Shown here one piece after another: positions 1-11,675 of a stretch of 64,000 nucleotides of DNA. A program made the position numbers and the translations under genes. The stretch covers positions 14,436,216-14,500,215 of the forward strand of contig OY754981.1 of assembly GCA_963576475.1 (NCBI GenBank), in the 5' to 3' direction. The notes beneath the pieces are model-generated. The model made no database searches, was not told the origin of the DNA, and was given only the letters and a program-made list of their open reading frames with translations. Position 1 is the first letter of the stretch; each line of letters begins with the position of its first letter. This DNA comes from Molanna angustata. Taxonomy: Eukaryota; Arthropoda; Insecta; Trichoptera; Molannidae.

Positions 1-1490
1 ACTTTTATCCATATTTTACACTCTAATTGTTTCTACGGTTAATTATGACTGCCATATGTAATTTGTTGTTTTAATGCAGTAAAGCTATCGGCAAACGTAT
101 CAAAAAATCACGTGGGCAACGCAGAACTATATTTTTTTTTATTCTTAACTAATATAACAAAACTTTTTTTAGATATTAATAAACACATCCTAAATTCAAA
201 TGCAGTGGCAAGATATTTTGATTTAAATTATCCCCTGCTGGAAAAGATAAAGTGAAACTAAACGGTTTTAAATAATGTGAAACTAAACATTTTTAATATT
301 TGCATACCATTAAATTTTTATTCCATTATTTGCAAAAAAACTGTAAAGATTGTTATGAAATGAGCTTATCGTGATAAAAATATATTACGTGTCATTAGCA
401 TTACACGGGCGAATAAGTCTGATACAAAAATATGAACAATTTAGTCGTCAAGAGAGTATAGTCATATTTCACAAGGTTGTAAAAAAATATGAAAATTCCC
501 CCGGAGCATTAAAGCAGAGCATTAAGTATACCTTTAATGTTCACACACGAAGAGGTTCGACTGGCACGCTTCATTAAAGCTCAAAACCTTAACATCACGC
601 CAAGATGATTGAGAACAAGAATGTTCCCAGGATAGTTCCGCGCTATTTCGTGATGGGGACCATCGTCCGATCTGATTACCAAGGAAACTAAATCTCATCA
701 TTTTTGACAATAAAAAATATCGTGCCTATTTTTTATACATATTTGAGCTTCTCGTACGAATAACACAGTATACACATTTCTTTGGATAGTTAATATAAGA
801 AATAAAAATACAACATGCATATTTTCTTTCCCCTTTTTAGTCATTTTTCTTCTCCTTAATTTATTATTATTATTATCACTATTATCAAAGATGCGGCTCA
901 GCTTCTCCAGGAGAGAAAATGGTAGTGTTGATATTGATTTTGCTGCAACATTTGTTTACGTGACTATATTTATTTGGTTTTATAGTAAAAATGAAACCTG
1001 TTTTGAAGTTGTTTGTGTACATACATATACATAGTCTTAATTTCAAATTGTCTTTTTTGTATGTGGTATTTTTTATTCTAATTTAATTTTGTTGATGACT
1101 TTTAGTATATTTTAATTCTGTTGATAATTAGCAGAATTAAATATATAAAACTACAATATAATTTCAATGATAGGCTTGGAAATTTTCTATTTATTCTATG
1201 TATGACAATTGCTTTTCTCTGTGCCAGACATTTGAGGGAATTCATCTGGACCCATTGGACATGCAGATTTTTGGTTCATAACCTTCATAAATTTCTGTCA
1301 CAAATGCCTTTTTATAACTTTCAATTCGATTTTTTCCTTTAACTAGTTATTTAGTTTTTATTGCATGATGTCATCTCTTTTTTGTCTTATTACTAAGTAC
1401 CTAATATGTTTATAAAAAAAAATTATTAAGTATTGAAAGAATTTATGAAGATGTTATTAATAACAATATTTTACTTATTAATATGTAAAT
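1..1490. other. HES intron 2, left edge: AT-rich, no supported gene
   Basis: Nothing firm. A 68-codon frame at 371-577 plus the following 120 bp (ATGTTCCCAGGATAGTTCCG) has a loose resemblance to a decayed transposase, too weak to call. Confidence 0.3.
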
Positions 1491-1492
1491 TG

Positions 1493-1563
1493 GGTCGATG
1501 GCAGAGCGGTAAGCGCGCTGGGCTAGTATTCCAGTGGTCGCGAGTTCGAATCCTGCCTCGACC
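1493..1563 (+). repeat. tRNA-like element, Thr-AGT-like, probably a SINE head or pseudo-tRNA
   Basis: Contains an A box (TGGCAGAGCGG), a B box close to GGTTCGAATCC, a seven-base anticodon loop CTAGTAT with anticodon AGT, and a mostly paired acceptor stem. The D stem and seventh acceptor pair are poor. A related minus-strand relative at 6516-6592 shares the GCCTCGAC end, which argues for a dispersed family rather than a functional tRNA gene. Confidence 0.45.
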
Positions 1564-1569
1564 GATTTC

Positions 1570-3460
1570 GTTCACCTATATAGCACAAGCATTTATTTGC
1601 TTATTTTAGGGAACGTAGGAAGATGTATATGTACTTGTTTAACAAGGACATATTCATTTATACACTTAAAAAAATATATATTTTTTCCCTCACTTGGCCT
1701 GCATAATGCAATGCATTTTTATATTAATTTGTACTGTACAAAGTTACAGATCATGGCTGAATATGGGTAGGTATAGCGTTTCTGTTTTATTGTAGAGATT
1801 TACTTTTGAGTTGATCGGAAGCACTTGGTTTAAATTGAATCATAATGTTTGAGAACGAAAGAGGTTTGTGTAGCTCATTGGTGCATGTCATAACATTATA
1901 ACAAGCGGTAGGTCTTCGGAGGAAGGAGGTGAAGGAGTGAGGGGGCCTCGACTTGAGCCCGTGGGAATATCTGCATTGGCAAGTAGGTACTAACGGAATT
2001 ACAACTAAGTATTTTGTTTTAAAAACTTTTTTAGATTCATTTCAACCACACCAAAAAGTTTCTCAATATTTTTGAAATGATTTTTAACCTTATTTCAGAT
2101 AGCTACATTTTTAATAAGAATATATCTTTGTAAATTCAAACCAAATTCTAATGGCTCATCATCACTTTGAAGTCATTTTTCTGTTTTGAAGTGTAACTGT
2201 ATTGACTCAAATTATCATTGGATCCATAATAAGAAATATTGCTTTGTTTTTTAATATACCTAATTTGATTATTAATATTTCAACTAAAGACGAAATAGAA
2301 AACCAAGAAACCAACCTCTTTTTTACATCAGGTTTATGACCTGTTATCTCCTGGTTTACGTTATCAATTTATACACTTGCGCAAGGTTCACTTATAATGC
2401 CTTTCATTGAATTCCCCTTATCAATGGTTTAGTTTCATTGTACATATATCCATACATGCAATTTTTCTAGCGCTTCTTCGTTGTTTTCAATGTTTTATTG
2501 TAATAATATGAAAAATGTATCCCCGATAAAAAATAAATTTTACTAGAACATATTATTGTAGATACAATATCAAATCAAATATTGATACATTGGAATGTAT
2601 TATTTTTGTTGCGTCATATCAATTTTCTTACATTGTTGTCGCTTCTTCAATTCAATTAAACATTGGATATGCAATCTCGACATCCCCTTATATAAAAAAG
2701 GGTTCTCAGAACACCGTGGCAATGCGAGGCTATTATTAATGTTGATCATTCTCAATTCTTTCTTCGCAATCTTTTACACCTCTTCCGCGTTCCGCTGCCT
2801 TTCTTCAAACGAGTTTCTTTTGAACCGCCAAACTACTCGTGTTAATAACAGAACACTTACCGAAATAATATAAAGGATAATAATTCCAAATAGCTGTGTC
2901 TCTTCCCATTACATTGAACTACTTATTGATATTTTTTTTGCCGTTTTTGAAACCGAAATAAAAAACATTTTTGTACAAGGATATACCTATATCAACTTTT
3001 GTTCTTGGTCAAAATTAACAGCGCGAGTATTTTCAAACAATGTATAAAATGACTACTTAAGTCGTAATTAATTAAAATACTTAAATTACTTATTGCCTCG
3101 AAAAATCTTTTTTATACTTGTACTCGTTAATACTGATCTATATGTATGATTATTATGACATAAATGTTTCATTGGATTCCTCATTTCTTACACTTTTGCA
3201 CAGTAATATTTTATTATTCCGTTCCGTGCACAGTAATGTTTTGTTTTTTGTGATATAAAATATATCTTTTTTGATAAAAAAGCTTTTAATGGTTTTGGAA
3301 GTACATTTTGCGCAACAACAAAAAATGTATTGGTAAATAAAACAACAAGTGAATAAAAAAACGAACAACATGTAATACTTAAAATCCACACGAATATCAA
3401 ACAATACCATAATATGATTGGTCTTAATTCACAACCCCAACCCAAAATTTGATTTTGTTT
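1570..3460. other. HES intron 2, AT-rich remainder
   Basis: Apart from the repeat at 2290-2430 nothing is recognised. The next HES exon was looked for here (ARHTKLEKADILEMT-type coding) and not found. Confidence 0.4.
2290..2430 (+). repeat. relative of the repeat at 31165-31470
   Basis: Shares CTTGCGCAAGGTTCAC and ATTGAATTCCCC with the right half of that repeat; lies in the HES gene's intron 2. Confidence 0.35.
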
Positions 3461-4047
3461 CGTCCACATATTATATACAGTTGCCAACATGCATTTAAAG
3501 TTCGTCCACATATTATATACAGTTGCCAACATGCATTTAAAGTTCGTCCACATATTATATACAGTTGCCAACATGCATTTAAAGTTCGTCCACATATTAT
3601 ATACAGTTGCCAACATGCATTTAAAGTTCGTCCACATATTATATACAGTTGCCAACATGCATTTAAAGTTCGTCCACATATTATATACAGTTGCCAACAT
3701 GCATTTAAAGTTCGTCCACATATTATATACAGTTGCCAACATGCATTTAAAGTTCGTCCACATATTATATACAGTTGCCAACATGCATTTAAAGTTCGTC
3801 CACATATTATATACAGTTGCCAACATGCATTTAAAGTTCGTCCACATATTATATACAGTTGCCAACATGCATTTAAAGTTCGTCCACATATTATATACAG
3901 TTGCCAACATGCATTTAAAGTTCGTCCACATATTATATACAGTTGCCAACATGCATTTAAAGTTCGTCCACATATTATATACAGTTGCCAACATGCATTT
4001 AAAGTTCGTCCACATATTATATACAGTTGCCAACATGCATTTAAAGT
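3461..4047. repeat. minisatellite 1: 14 copies of a 42-bp unit
   Basis: Fourteen consecutive copies of a 42-bp unit beginning CGTCCACATATTATATACAG appear identical by eye. It lies in intron 2 of the HES gene, 80 bp from exon 2. Because 42 is divisible by three, both strands stay open across it, giving long repetitive frames that are not genes. Confidence 0.97.
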
Positions 4048-4126
4048 CCTCGTAATTATTACAGTGTCGGCTTTAGACCGTGTGCAATTATTGGAAATTG
4101 ATCTCGATATTAAAATAGCTACTTAC

Positions 4127-4222
4127 GTCTTTCTTCATCGCTTCCAAGATGAGATCCTTTAGTTCACTGAGGCACTGGTTTATCCTCGCCCTTCGCTTTT
4201 TCTCCATTATTGGCTTATTCGT
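4127..4222 (-). CDS. dpn: deadpan-type HES bHLH repressor, coding exon 2 (basic region and helix 1)
   Basis: A 32-codon phase-0 exon between an acceptor (TTTTGCAG, rc of 4223-4230) and a donor GTAAGT (rc of 4121-4126). It encodes TNKPIMEKKRRARINQCL followed by SELKDLILEAMKKD, which is the HES basic region with its signature proline (NKP) and helix 1. The spliced junction reads SKAELRK-TNKPIMEK, as expected for Deadpan. The usual MEKRRRARIN reads MEKKRRARIN here, a conservative Lys for Arg. The exon lies between two homogeneous minisatellites: the 42-bp array ends 80 bp from its donor side and the 41-bp array begins about 520 bp from its acceptor side. No following exon was found between 1 and 3460. 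Confidence 0.92.
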
Positions 4223-4741
4223 CTGCAAAATAAATAATTACCACAGTAAGCAACATGATGCAGATCCATTATCTCTTGTGTGAGCAGAAGAATAGCATTA
4301 CCAATTATATTTTCGTCTTCCTGTTTAATAATAACAGATAATATAAGGTCAATATGGTGCCGTTATATTATTAAATTAAACCCTATCTAGAAATAATGGA
4401 ACACATAAAGTATTTTTTTTATTATTCGTCGTTTATCTTCTGGTTAGTCATTAAATAAAATATAAGTAGATTGAATTTTTAAAAGTTTTTTCAAAGTTAT
4501 TTTTATAACAAACCGTGAATTTAAGCTTGGTATTTAAAATATTATAATAGATGATATAACAAGACACCCAGAATATATATTTACATGTTTCCTTGATATA
4601 TTTATTTTGCATATATAAGTATGATTACTTGGTTAAAAGGTCTGATAGTATTTTGATAGAAAGTATCCTGATCAATCTGTCATAAATCTTCTAATATATT
4701 TTTAAATAATGATTAAATTAGTGATCAGCAAATGCAAGACT

Positions 4742-5405
4742 TTGATCTTACATTTACAAGTGCTTACATACTCAATCGAGACTTGATCTTACATTTACAA
4801 GTGCTTACATACTCAATCGAGACTTGATCTTACATTTACAAGTGCTTACATACTCAATCGAGACTTGATCTTACATTTACAAGTGCTTACATACTCAATC
4901 GAGACTTGATCTTACATTTACAAGTGCTTACATACTCAATCGAGACTTGATCTTACATTTACAAGTGCTTACATACTCAATCGAGACTTGATCTTACATT
5001 TACAAGTGCTTACATACTCAATCGAGACTTGATCTTACATTTACAAGTGCTTACATACTCAATCGAGACTTGATCTTACATTTACAAGTGCTTACATACT
5101 CAATCGAGACTTGATCTTACATTTACAAGTGCTTACATACTCAATCGAGACTTGATCTTACATTTACAAGTGCTTACATACTCAATCGAGACTTGATCTT
5201 ACATTTACAAGTGCTTACATACTCAATCGAGACTTGATCTTACATTTACAAGTGCTTACATACTCAATCGAGACTTGATCTTACATTTACAAGTGCTTAC
5301 ATACTCAATCGAGACTTGATCTTACATTTACAAGTGCTTACATACTCAATCGAGACTTGATCTTACATTTACAAGTGCTTACATACTCAATCGAGACTTG
5401 ATCTT
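4742..5405. repeat. minisatellite 2: about 16 copies of a 41-bp unit
   Basis: About 16.2 copies of a 41-bp unit beginning ACTTGATCTTACATTTACAA, identical by eye apart from the edges. It lies in intron 1 of the HES gene, about 520 bp upstream of exon 2. It is unrelated in sequence to the 42-bp array on the other side of the exon. Confidence 0.97.
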
Positions 5406-5522
5406 GCGAACCCAGTGGTCATCATGGTCTTGCAAATTTTGCAATCCTTAAAATAAATTAAAAAATAAAACACTATGTTTAGACTATATAGTCATGAATA
5501 GATGATCTTAAATTGTATAAAT

Positions 5523-5790
5523 GTCGGCCTTCGTGGCTCATTTAGTTGGGTATCTAACAGCTGATCCAAAGGTCCCGGGATCGATTCCCGGTGGAGACAC
5601 AGTTTTTGATTGTGTTTTCAGTCTGGATTTGTGAGACGATTAATAAGCCCGCCAGTGTACTAATTATATGTACAGAAAGATTCAAATAAATAAATATCGT
5701 AAGTCTCCAGAATGTGGCAACTTGTTATTGGGTGCGTGTTAAATTAATATTTGAGTACCTGTTAGTTGCCCGAGAAGTAATATAAAATAA
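5523..5790 (+). mobile_element. tRNA-derived SINE, family S1
   Basis: Head TCGGCCTTCGTGGCTCA with A box, and B box in GGTCCCGGGATCGATTCCCG, then GGTGGAGACACAG, a TGTGTTTTCAGTCTGGAT body, and a tail with GTAAGTCTCCAGAATGTGG and TTAGTTGCCCGAGAAG. This copy has about 45 extra bases in the body, resembling a LINE 3' tail. It lies in HES intron 1. Confidence 0.85.
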
Positions 5791-6515
5791 AAAAATACAT
5801 ACATACCTACATTATAATACAGTCTGGTTTAAATATTTCCTCAAAAAATTTTCGACCTAAATTTATATTTTTAATGATTTATTTCAACGTGTCATTATAA
5901 TTATTAGAGTCTCCTATGACACAAATTAGAAGTAAATACACAATAATATTTTACCAAGCGAATGTTTTGAGTCTTCAACTACATAAAGAAGTATTTCAAC
6001 AGAATTTTATATAGTCTTGGATCATTATGGAAACTGCAGACTGGCCTCAATATTACAATATACTTAGGTACCTACATAATCTAAGTACAAATCGTATTGT
6101 TACACTCGCGGTGTGCAATGACTATGAATTTTGTGCTATACCGGCTTCACGCACCGATACAAATTTGACTGTAACTCGACTGTAGGTGATAGTTAGACTG
6201 CTTATATTATATTATAGAGGACGGGATGTGCTCAACGTGTCGAAGTTCCTGATTATATGTTATGATGCAGCAGTTTCCTCTTATTAATCAACAAAGGATT
6301 CATACTTTTATTTTTTTATTTATGTCCCTTCCCTAAAGTAAGAGTACTTTTATTATTTTCCTAATATCGTTGCTGTAAATTGTTACATTTGAACATACAT
6401 TTTTAGATGTCTTTGTTACTACATTTTTAGATGTCTTTGTTACAAGTAAGTATGTACATATACATATTACTATATTCCCTAAATTAAGCATAAATGCTTG
6501 TACTATAGTTGTGCG

Positions 6516-6592
6516 AATTCAGTCGAGGCAGCTAGGACGGGTTTGAACCCGCCATCACTGAATTACTATGACGCGATGCCCGCTCTGCTAAT
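6516..6592 (-). repeat. tRNA-like element related to the one at 1493
   Basis: On the minus strand it has a GCAGAGCGGGC A-box-like start, GCGGGTTCAAACCCG as a T-arm, and an end CTGCCTCGACTGAA similar to the copy at 1493-1563. Lies in intron 1 of the HES gene. Confidence 0.4.
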
Positions 6593-6880
6593 GACTCATT
6601 ATTTTTTTTTACTATTTAATTGAATCTATAACCTCTAGTTGGTTGGAATAATCTGCCGAGTAGCAATAATATGTGTACAACATATCGTCAGTGTACAAAT
6701 TATGTAAATAAATATACAAAATATTTCATCCATTTTTTAAATGTTGTATCTACATTTCATTGTTTTACGAGAAAAATCTACATTTTGAAAAAAAGCTTTG
6801 GCAGGAAATAGTTAATTGAGTATTTGAGGCAGCCATAGATTTTTATTATAATATACCTAGATGTAGTACTCCGTGCAAAA

Positions 6881-7091
6881 AGTGAGTCATGGAATATCGC
6901 GTGTTTGACGTTTTGGTTAGCAACATATTTCAGTTTTCCTTACATTTCAACACATCCTAGATAAATGTTCTCTAAATTATTAATAATTAGAATGTTTTTT
7001 AGACAAATAAATCCGAAAACAATTCACATTAGTCGTTATTTTCTATAGAAAAACGATGTGGTCTGGAACCAAAACGTCAAAAATGACTCAC
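6881..7091. mobile_element. TIR MITE with GTGAGTCAT ends
   Basis: AGTGAGTCAT ... TTTGACGTTTTGGTT at the left is mirrored at the right (AACCAAAACGTCAAA ... ATGACTCAC). About 210 bp, no coding capacity, in HES intron 1. Confidence 0.55.
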
Positions 7092-7099
7092 ATTCGATT

Positions 7100-8925
7100 C
7101 ATACAAAATTTGCTAACTACGACATCTAGTGTATTATATGAAAACCTATGGAGGCAGCAGTAGGTACCTACCTAATAACTTTTTTTTTAATAAATTCAAA
7201 TAATATAACTATCTATGAATACAATATCATTGTTGTGATGGAAAATTATTTTATCGTTTTAAACCAATGCTTGTATAATATATATGTAGGTACATGGGAG
7301 CAATGAAATATCTCGAAGGTATTTTTTTTTTACATTTCAACAAAGATGTAGAAGAAAGAAGGTACAAGTTGGTAGCGAGGATATCATAGACATTGTTAAT
7401 ACTCGTATTATTTTTACGTATACCTACTTAAAATACTGGCCAAATTATTGTGGTAAATATGAATGATTCGCCAACCATTCAGTAACCTTGACCTCGTAAA
7501 AAAAGGTTTAGCGTTCAAATCCTTTTTTATGGGACCGGATGAAGATCCTTTTCCTCCCACTCCAGGAAACCCTTCCCATTCCGTCTCACGCCCCTCCCGG
7601 GACCATAACCCAAGAGCCAGGTATTATGATGCCTGGTGGCCGCGAGAATTCTCCCACGGAGTACATAGACACTTCCGCTACCGGCACCTAACTTTTTTTG
7701 TCCTATTTCATCTTTCCCATATGATTAAGTATTTTGAGGTTCAAGGGAACAGGTACAATTTTTTTGCGTCTTTTTTTGTTTGTCCATGATTTTGTTTTTA
7801 TTGTTATCCCTGATTTTGTTTTCGTCACTAACGGTGTAGTGTAATAAAATGTTATATTAAAAAAAAACATGTTTTTTTGATATTGTCACTTTCTCACGAT
7901 ATCATGTTTCGTGTATTATTTTGGATACACTGTAAATTATTCATGTTTTTTTAATAAATATTTTTTAAAGATTTTTATGTTCATAAAAAATGTTCTTTCG
8001 TTTTACCTGGATAGATATTCTTATCCGAGAAATATACCTACAGAAATAAATTAAGTACAACAATAATGCCAGAACTCCGTTTAAAAATTCAAGAATAAAG
8101 ACTATTCAAACAGAATAATCATGGTTTTCAAATCAATAACGTATTCATGCCCAACTAGTTTTAACGAATTGTTTATTTTAAGATTTAAAAAATATTCCTA
8201 CTTCAAATCACATGGAATTATATTAATTATGAATTAGAGTGTAAAATGATTGGTATATTATAGTAATTAAAATCATAAGACAAAGCGATTCATTCTTCCC
8301 GCAAATTCGCATCCCGATCCGAGCTCTAGACATATTTTTTTTCCCGCGACTACTTGTTACCTATTGCACCAACATACTTTCTCTGTGTAATTGGTTGAAG
8401 GTTGATTTTTTAAGTCATTTGTCTTACAAACAAAAAACACAAAACGAATATCAACTAACTAATAACCAAATTTACTAATTAATTGTTTTACTATTTACGA
8501 AGCAATTAAGTTAAAGTTCACCTAAATGTCAAAATAAATTGACAGCATCGGGATAATAAATTGTAATATTTATGAAATCAATAAAAATAATTTAATAGTT
8601 AAGATCAAAATATAATAATTACGAAATTATGCATAATACATTAATAGTTGGCAGGTGTACATTATCTAAGTAAACAAAACGTGGTAAGTACTTACTTATC
8701 TATTATCGTAAAATTATTTTTACTTATTTCTTTAGGACATTAAATTTAGTAGCTATCTACCGACTTAGTGATAGGCTGAGAGAATCGAGAACCACATTTT
8801 CCTATATACACATCGATCCTCAAACTAAATAAGATTTAGTTATGATTGAGTTTTAAAACTCTGAAATTGGTCAATGATCATTTATAACAAATATTTATGT
8901 TATAGGTACACTATTTCATTGTTAA
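7100..8925. other. HES intron 1, AT-rich
   Basis: Besides the GC-rich patch at 7540-7695 no coding, RNA or transposon signal is seen. Confidence 0.4.
7540..7695 (+). other. GC-rich patch of unknown origin in HES intron 1
   Basis: A 150-bp GC-rich stretch in AT-rich DNA, open in one plus frame (7463-7789) with a proline-rich segment. It resembles transposon-derived sequence, but I recognise no family. Confidence 0.3.
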
Positions 8926-8929
8926 GATA

Positions 8930-9030
8930 CATGCATTCCATCACGCAATGTCCCTAATGGGGTAGGCAGGTAGAACCGAACGTCACATTTTTCTATCTTG
9001 GCACACATATTTTGTCTCATCTCATACATC
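8930..9030 (-). mobile_element. RTE-like LINE 3' end fragment
   Basis: Reverse complement ends GAACCGAACG-type flank, CTGCCTACCCCATTAGGGAC, ATTGCGTGATGG, the conserved 3' end of the RTE-like family best preserved at 62961-63773. Confidence 0.65.
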
Positions 9031-9151
9031 GCACTTAAGGCTAGAGTCCATAGAGGCGCAGCGGTCGGATCGGACGGAGCGCATCAGACGGATTTTAGAA
9101 TATTCTAAGGTAGAGGCGTTAACATTGTGGAAATTCATTTTAATAAATTAT

Positions 9152-9704
9152 TAAAATAACAATATAACTTTGTTTATTTCCACTTATTTATTTTTATTCC
9201 ACAACTAGTTTCAAGAACTACCGTTCTCTTCTTCAGGTGGGTTTAAACTAAAAACTAATTTGGTGTGGTGTGTGGCTGTGTCATAGGTATAGCGGGAGGT
9301 GGGGGTAAGGGGGGAAGTGGGCGTTGCCCTAACGGGAACATGGATAATAATGGTGAAGTGTTGGGTTGTGTCTGGTTGTTAATTATTTTCTTGTGACTGT
9401 TTATGGCTTTGTGGATTTCTAATGTCTCTAAATTATTTTGTTTCAGTCCGTATGTATGCTTATGTAATAATTGTGCGTTTGTATTGTCAAATGTATGATT
9501 TTCTTGTATTAGGTGGTTTGCATATAGGGCAACGCCCACTTCCCCCCTTACCCCCACCTCCCGCTATACCTATGACACAGCCACACACCACACCAAATTA
9601 GTTTTTAGTTTAAACCCACCTGAAGAAGAGAACGGTAGTTCTTGAAACTAGTTGTGGAATAAAAATAAATAAGTGGAAATAAACAAAGTTATATTGTTAT
9701 TTTA
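9152..9704. mobile_element. second Penelope-like remnant, head-to-head foldback
   Basis: Inverted arms 9152-9330 and 9526-9704 (179 bp each, identical by eye) around a 195-bp centre. The minus strand at 9255-9557 encodes the Penelope C terminus (YANHLIQENHTFDN, LETLEIHKAIN, SPLLSMFP), equivalent to AEHLIEFNHHFD, LEILEIRKSIN and SPLLNIFP of the 25-kb element. Only the 3' end survives. It is nested in the TIR element 9038-10691. Confidence 0.82.
9619..9655 (+). ncRNA. hammerhead-like core in the second Penelope remnant
   Basis: CTGAAGA, an AGAAC/GTTCT helix, GAAA, then ACTAGTTG: the same architecture as the 25-kb element with different helix bases. The inverted copy is at 9201-9237 on the minus strand. 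Helix I not evident. Confidence 0.38.
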
Positions 9705-10086
9705 AGGATTTTAGAATAATTATTTGTATATAAATTCATACAAGTGCGTCCACTGATCGGCATCGGACGGAATGCCGACGCCGTAGCTAGGACGAGAGAC
9801 AAAAATCCGATCGGTAAATCTGTTATTTTTGTATGGTGATGTCATATCACCCTATTTTTAAGAAAAAATGTATTTTTTTTATAAACTATAATTTATTAGG
9901 TACTTCGTATAAGCCCAGTTTTTGAAATTGCGGCCATTTTCGGAACTAACCGTTCCAGATAGCAGATTTTCAACCTTTTTCATATTTTTTACGTAGTTGC
10001 ATTGATTCTTTCATTCTTTTTCGTGTCCGGCTAAGGTCTACCACTCCAATAAGCAGCGACTGACATCGCGTTGTCATTTGTCATAA

Positions 10087-10330
10087 TCAGATCCCCAAGA
10101 TACAGACCACTCCCATCAGTGGGCACATCAGCAAGTGGCTGTCATCCTGGGCTGCGCCGCATTCGCATCGGATGTCATCTGATGCAGACAGATACCCCCC
10201 CACCTTAGCAGGTTTTTTTTTACATCTGCATGGTGACGTCGACTCTGAATCTATTGAGGGTCTTCCATAGTGCGTATAAGTGCTATCCAACTCCGATGCT
10301 CTATCTATAGCGACAGTGCAAGTATCTCAA
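10087..10330 (-). mobile_element. LINE C-terminal fragment
   Basis: The minus strand encodes CRCKKK..., then RCECGAAQDDSHLLMCPL, a pattern of the C-x-C-G...H...C-P zinc-knuckle-like tail found after the RT of jockey-type LINEs. Short and isolated inside the TIR element. Confidence 0.4.
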
Positions 10331-11474
10331 TAATATTATAAATTCGAATGTTTGAATGTTTATTACTCAATCACGCAAAAACGGCTGAAAGATTTTGGAT
10401 GAAATTTAGCATTAAGATATGTATAGGTATCCAAGAAAAAGCTTAAGTCTTTATATTTTTTACATTCATTCTTATTTTCATTGAATAAAATCACGTACGT
10501 GCTGAGCATGTGATTATCAGGCCGAAAAAATAACATTATAAAATTGCATTTCTATGGAAAATTTTCAATGAATCCAATTGACAGTTGTGTCGGCAATCCC
10601 ATTGGTGCGCCTCTGTGGACGCACTGTCACAAACAAATTCGCCTGATGCACTCCTCCGATCCGTCCGCTACGCCTGTGTGGACGCTAGCCTTTATTGTTG
10701 TATGTAAATACGATATTTATGTACACCCGAATCAACTCAAATAATGGATGGAATCTTGAATTTTGTATTATTCTTTTGTGCATTTGAAAATAAATGTATG
10801 TTTAAGTTATAAATTGAATGCAACTTCCTACCAAAACACTAATAAAACCATTTTTTACGACAGGGTTGAACTTAAGATTTTCATTGCCCTACATAAGTAC
10901 CTAGGTACTACTAATATATCGCTTAAAACGTCGTAGATTATTAGGGTTTAAAGGAGAAAAGACGAAGAAACGGTGAAGTGTGAAGATTATTATATTATAT
11001 TATAATCATGTGACTTTCCACAAAGTTATCACACGATCCTTGTGGAATATATAAATTGTTATTTGCGGTTTACATAATTATTTACGATAAGTGTTCATTC
11101 CGTTATTCGACCTCACACAATAAAATAATGTAGGTTTATTAGAGACATTCTAACAATTAAGACAACGTTATACTTAAAACATAATAATAATACTATTTAT
11201 TTAGATATTATAAGCAATACAATGAATTAGACGGTATGATTGGTAAAATCTTTGAATCGGCAAGAAAAAAAAACGGATTTACATAACTTAATCTATGTGT
11301 ATAATATATATAAATGGGGTGAAAAATAACTAAAAATTTAAATCAGTGTTTCTGAAAGTTTTCGCCATTTAAGGTGTTGTCAAAAAATCAGCACTGATAT
11401 AATATTTTTTATTAATTTAAATTTTCAAATTTTCAAAACCCAAATTGGACTACATTTTAAGAAGAGTTTTTTTT

Positions 11475-11608
11475 CATTCATTCATTCATTCCATCACGGC
11501 ATATCCCACAATGTGGGGTAACCAGCAACAAGTGTGCGGGTGTGCATGACCTTATAAAAGAAAGCACGACACATGCGTGTATACTCGCATACCAGTTTCG
11601 AGTTTGTA
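11475..11608 (-). mobile_element. SINE/LINE-tail repeat with (AATG)n end
   Basis: On the minus strand: TGTGTCGTGCTTTCTTTTAT, then GGTTACCCCACATTGTGGGA, ATGCCGTGATGG and AATG repeats. A second copy is at 14729-14830. The last 30 bases before the tail resemble the RTE-like 3' end found elsewhere here. It begins about 70 bp inside intron 1 from HES exon 1. Confidence 0.6.
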
Positions 11609-11675
11609 CCAAAAAAAATGTAAACAAAGTTTGTATATATTTTAATGACAGTAAAAAATAATGTAAGTAACTTAC

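Larger units (their letters stand above)
9038..10691. mobile_element. TIR DNA transposon, non-autonomous, with nested insertions
   Basis: Left end AGGCTAGAGTCCATAGAGGC and the reverse complement of the right end AGGCTAGCGTCCACACAGGC match over about 55 bp of GC-rich sequence. The flanks carry TTA on both sides (9035-9037, 10692-10694), a 3-bp duplication compatible with the PIF/Harbinger type. Subterminal inverted segments (AGTGCGTCCAC near 9743 and its complement near 10620) support one long-armed element. No transposase was seen. It carries the Penelope foldback and a LINE fragment. Confidence 0.6.

Noticed and set aside
371..700. Decayed transposase
   Set aside because: Similarity is only impressionistic and the frame is broken; not enough to annotate.
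1493..1563. Functional tRNA-Thr gene
   Set aside because: Poor D stem and acceptor pairing, and a related dispersed copy at 6516, favour a SINE head or pseudo-tRNA.
3188..4162. Long repetitive open frames on both strands
   Set aside because: They are read-through of the 42-bp minisatellite, whose period is a multiple of three; not proteins.
3461..5405. CRISPR-like arrays
   Set aside because: The arrays are head-to-tail minisatellites without unique spacers, in a eukaryotic intron.
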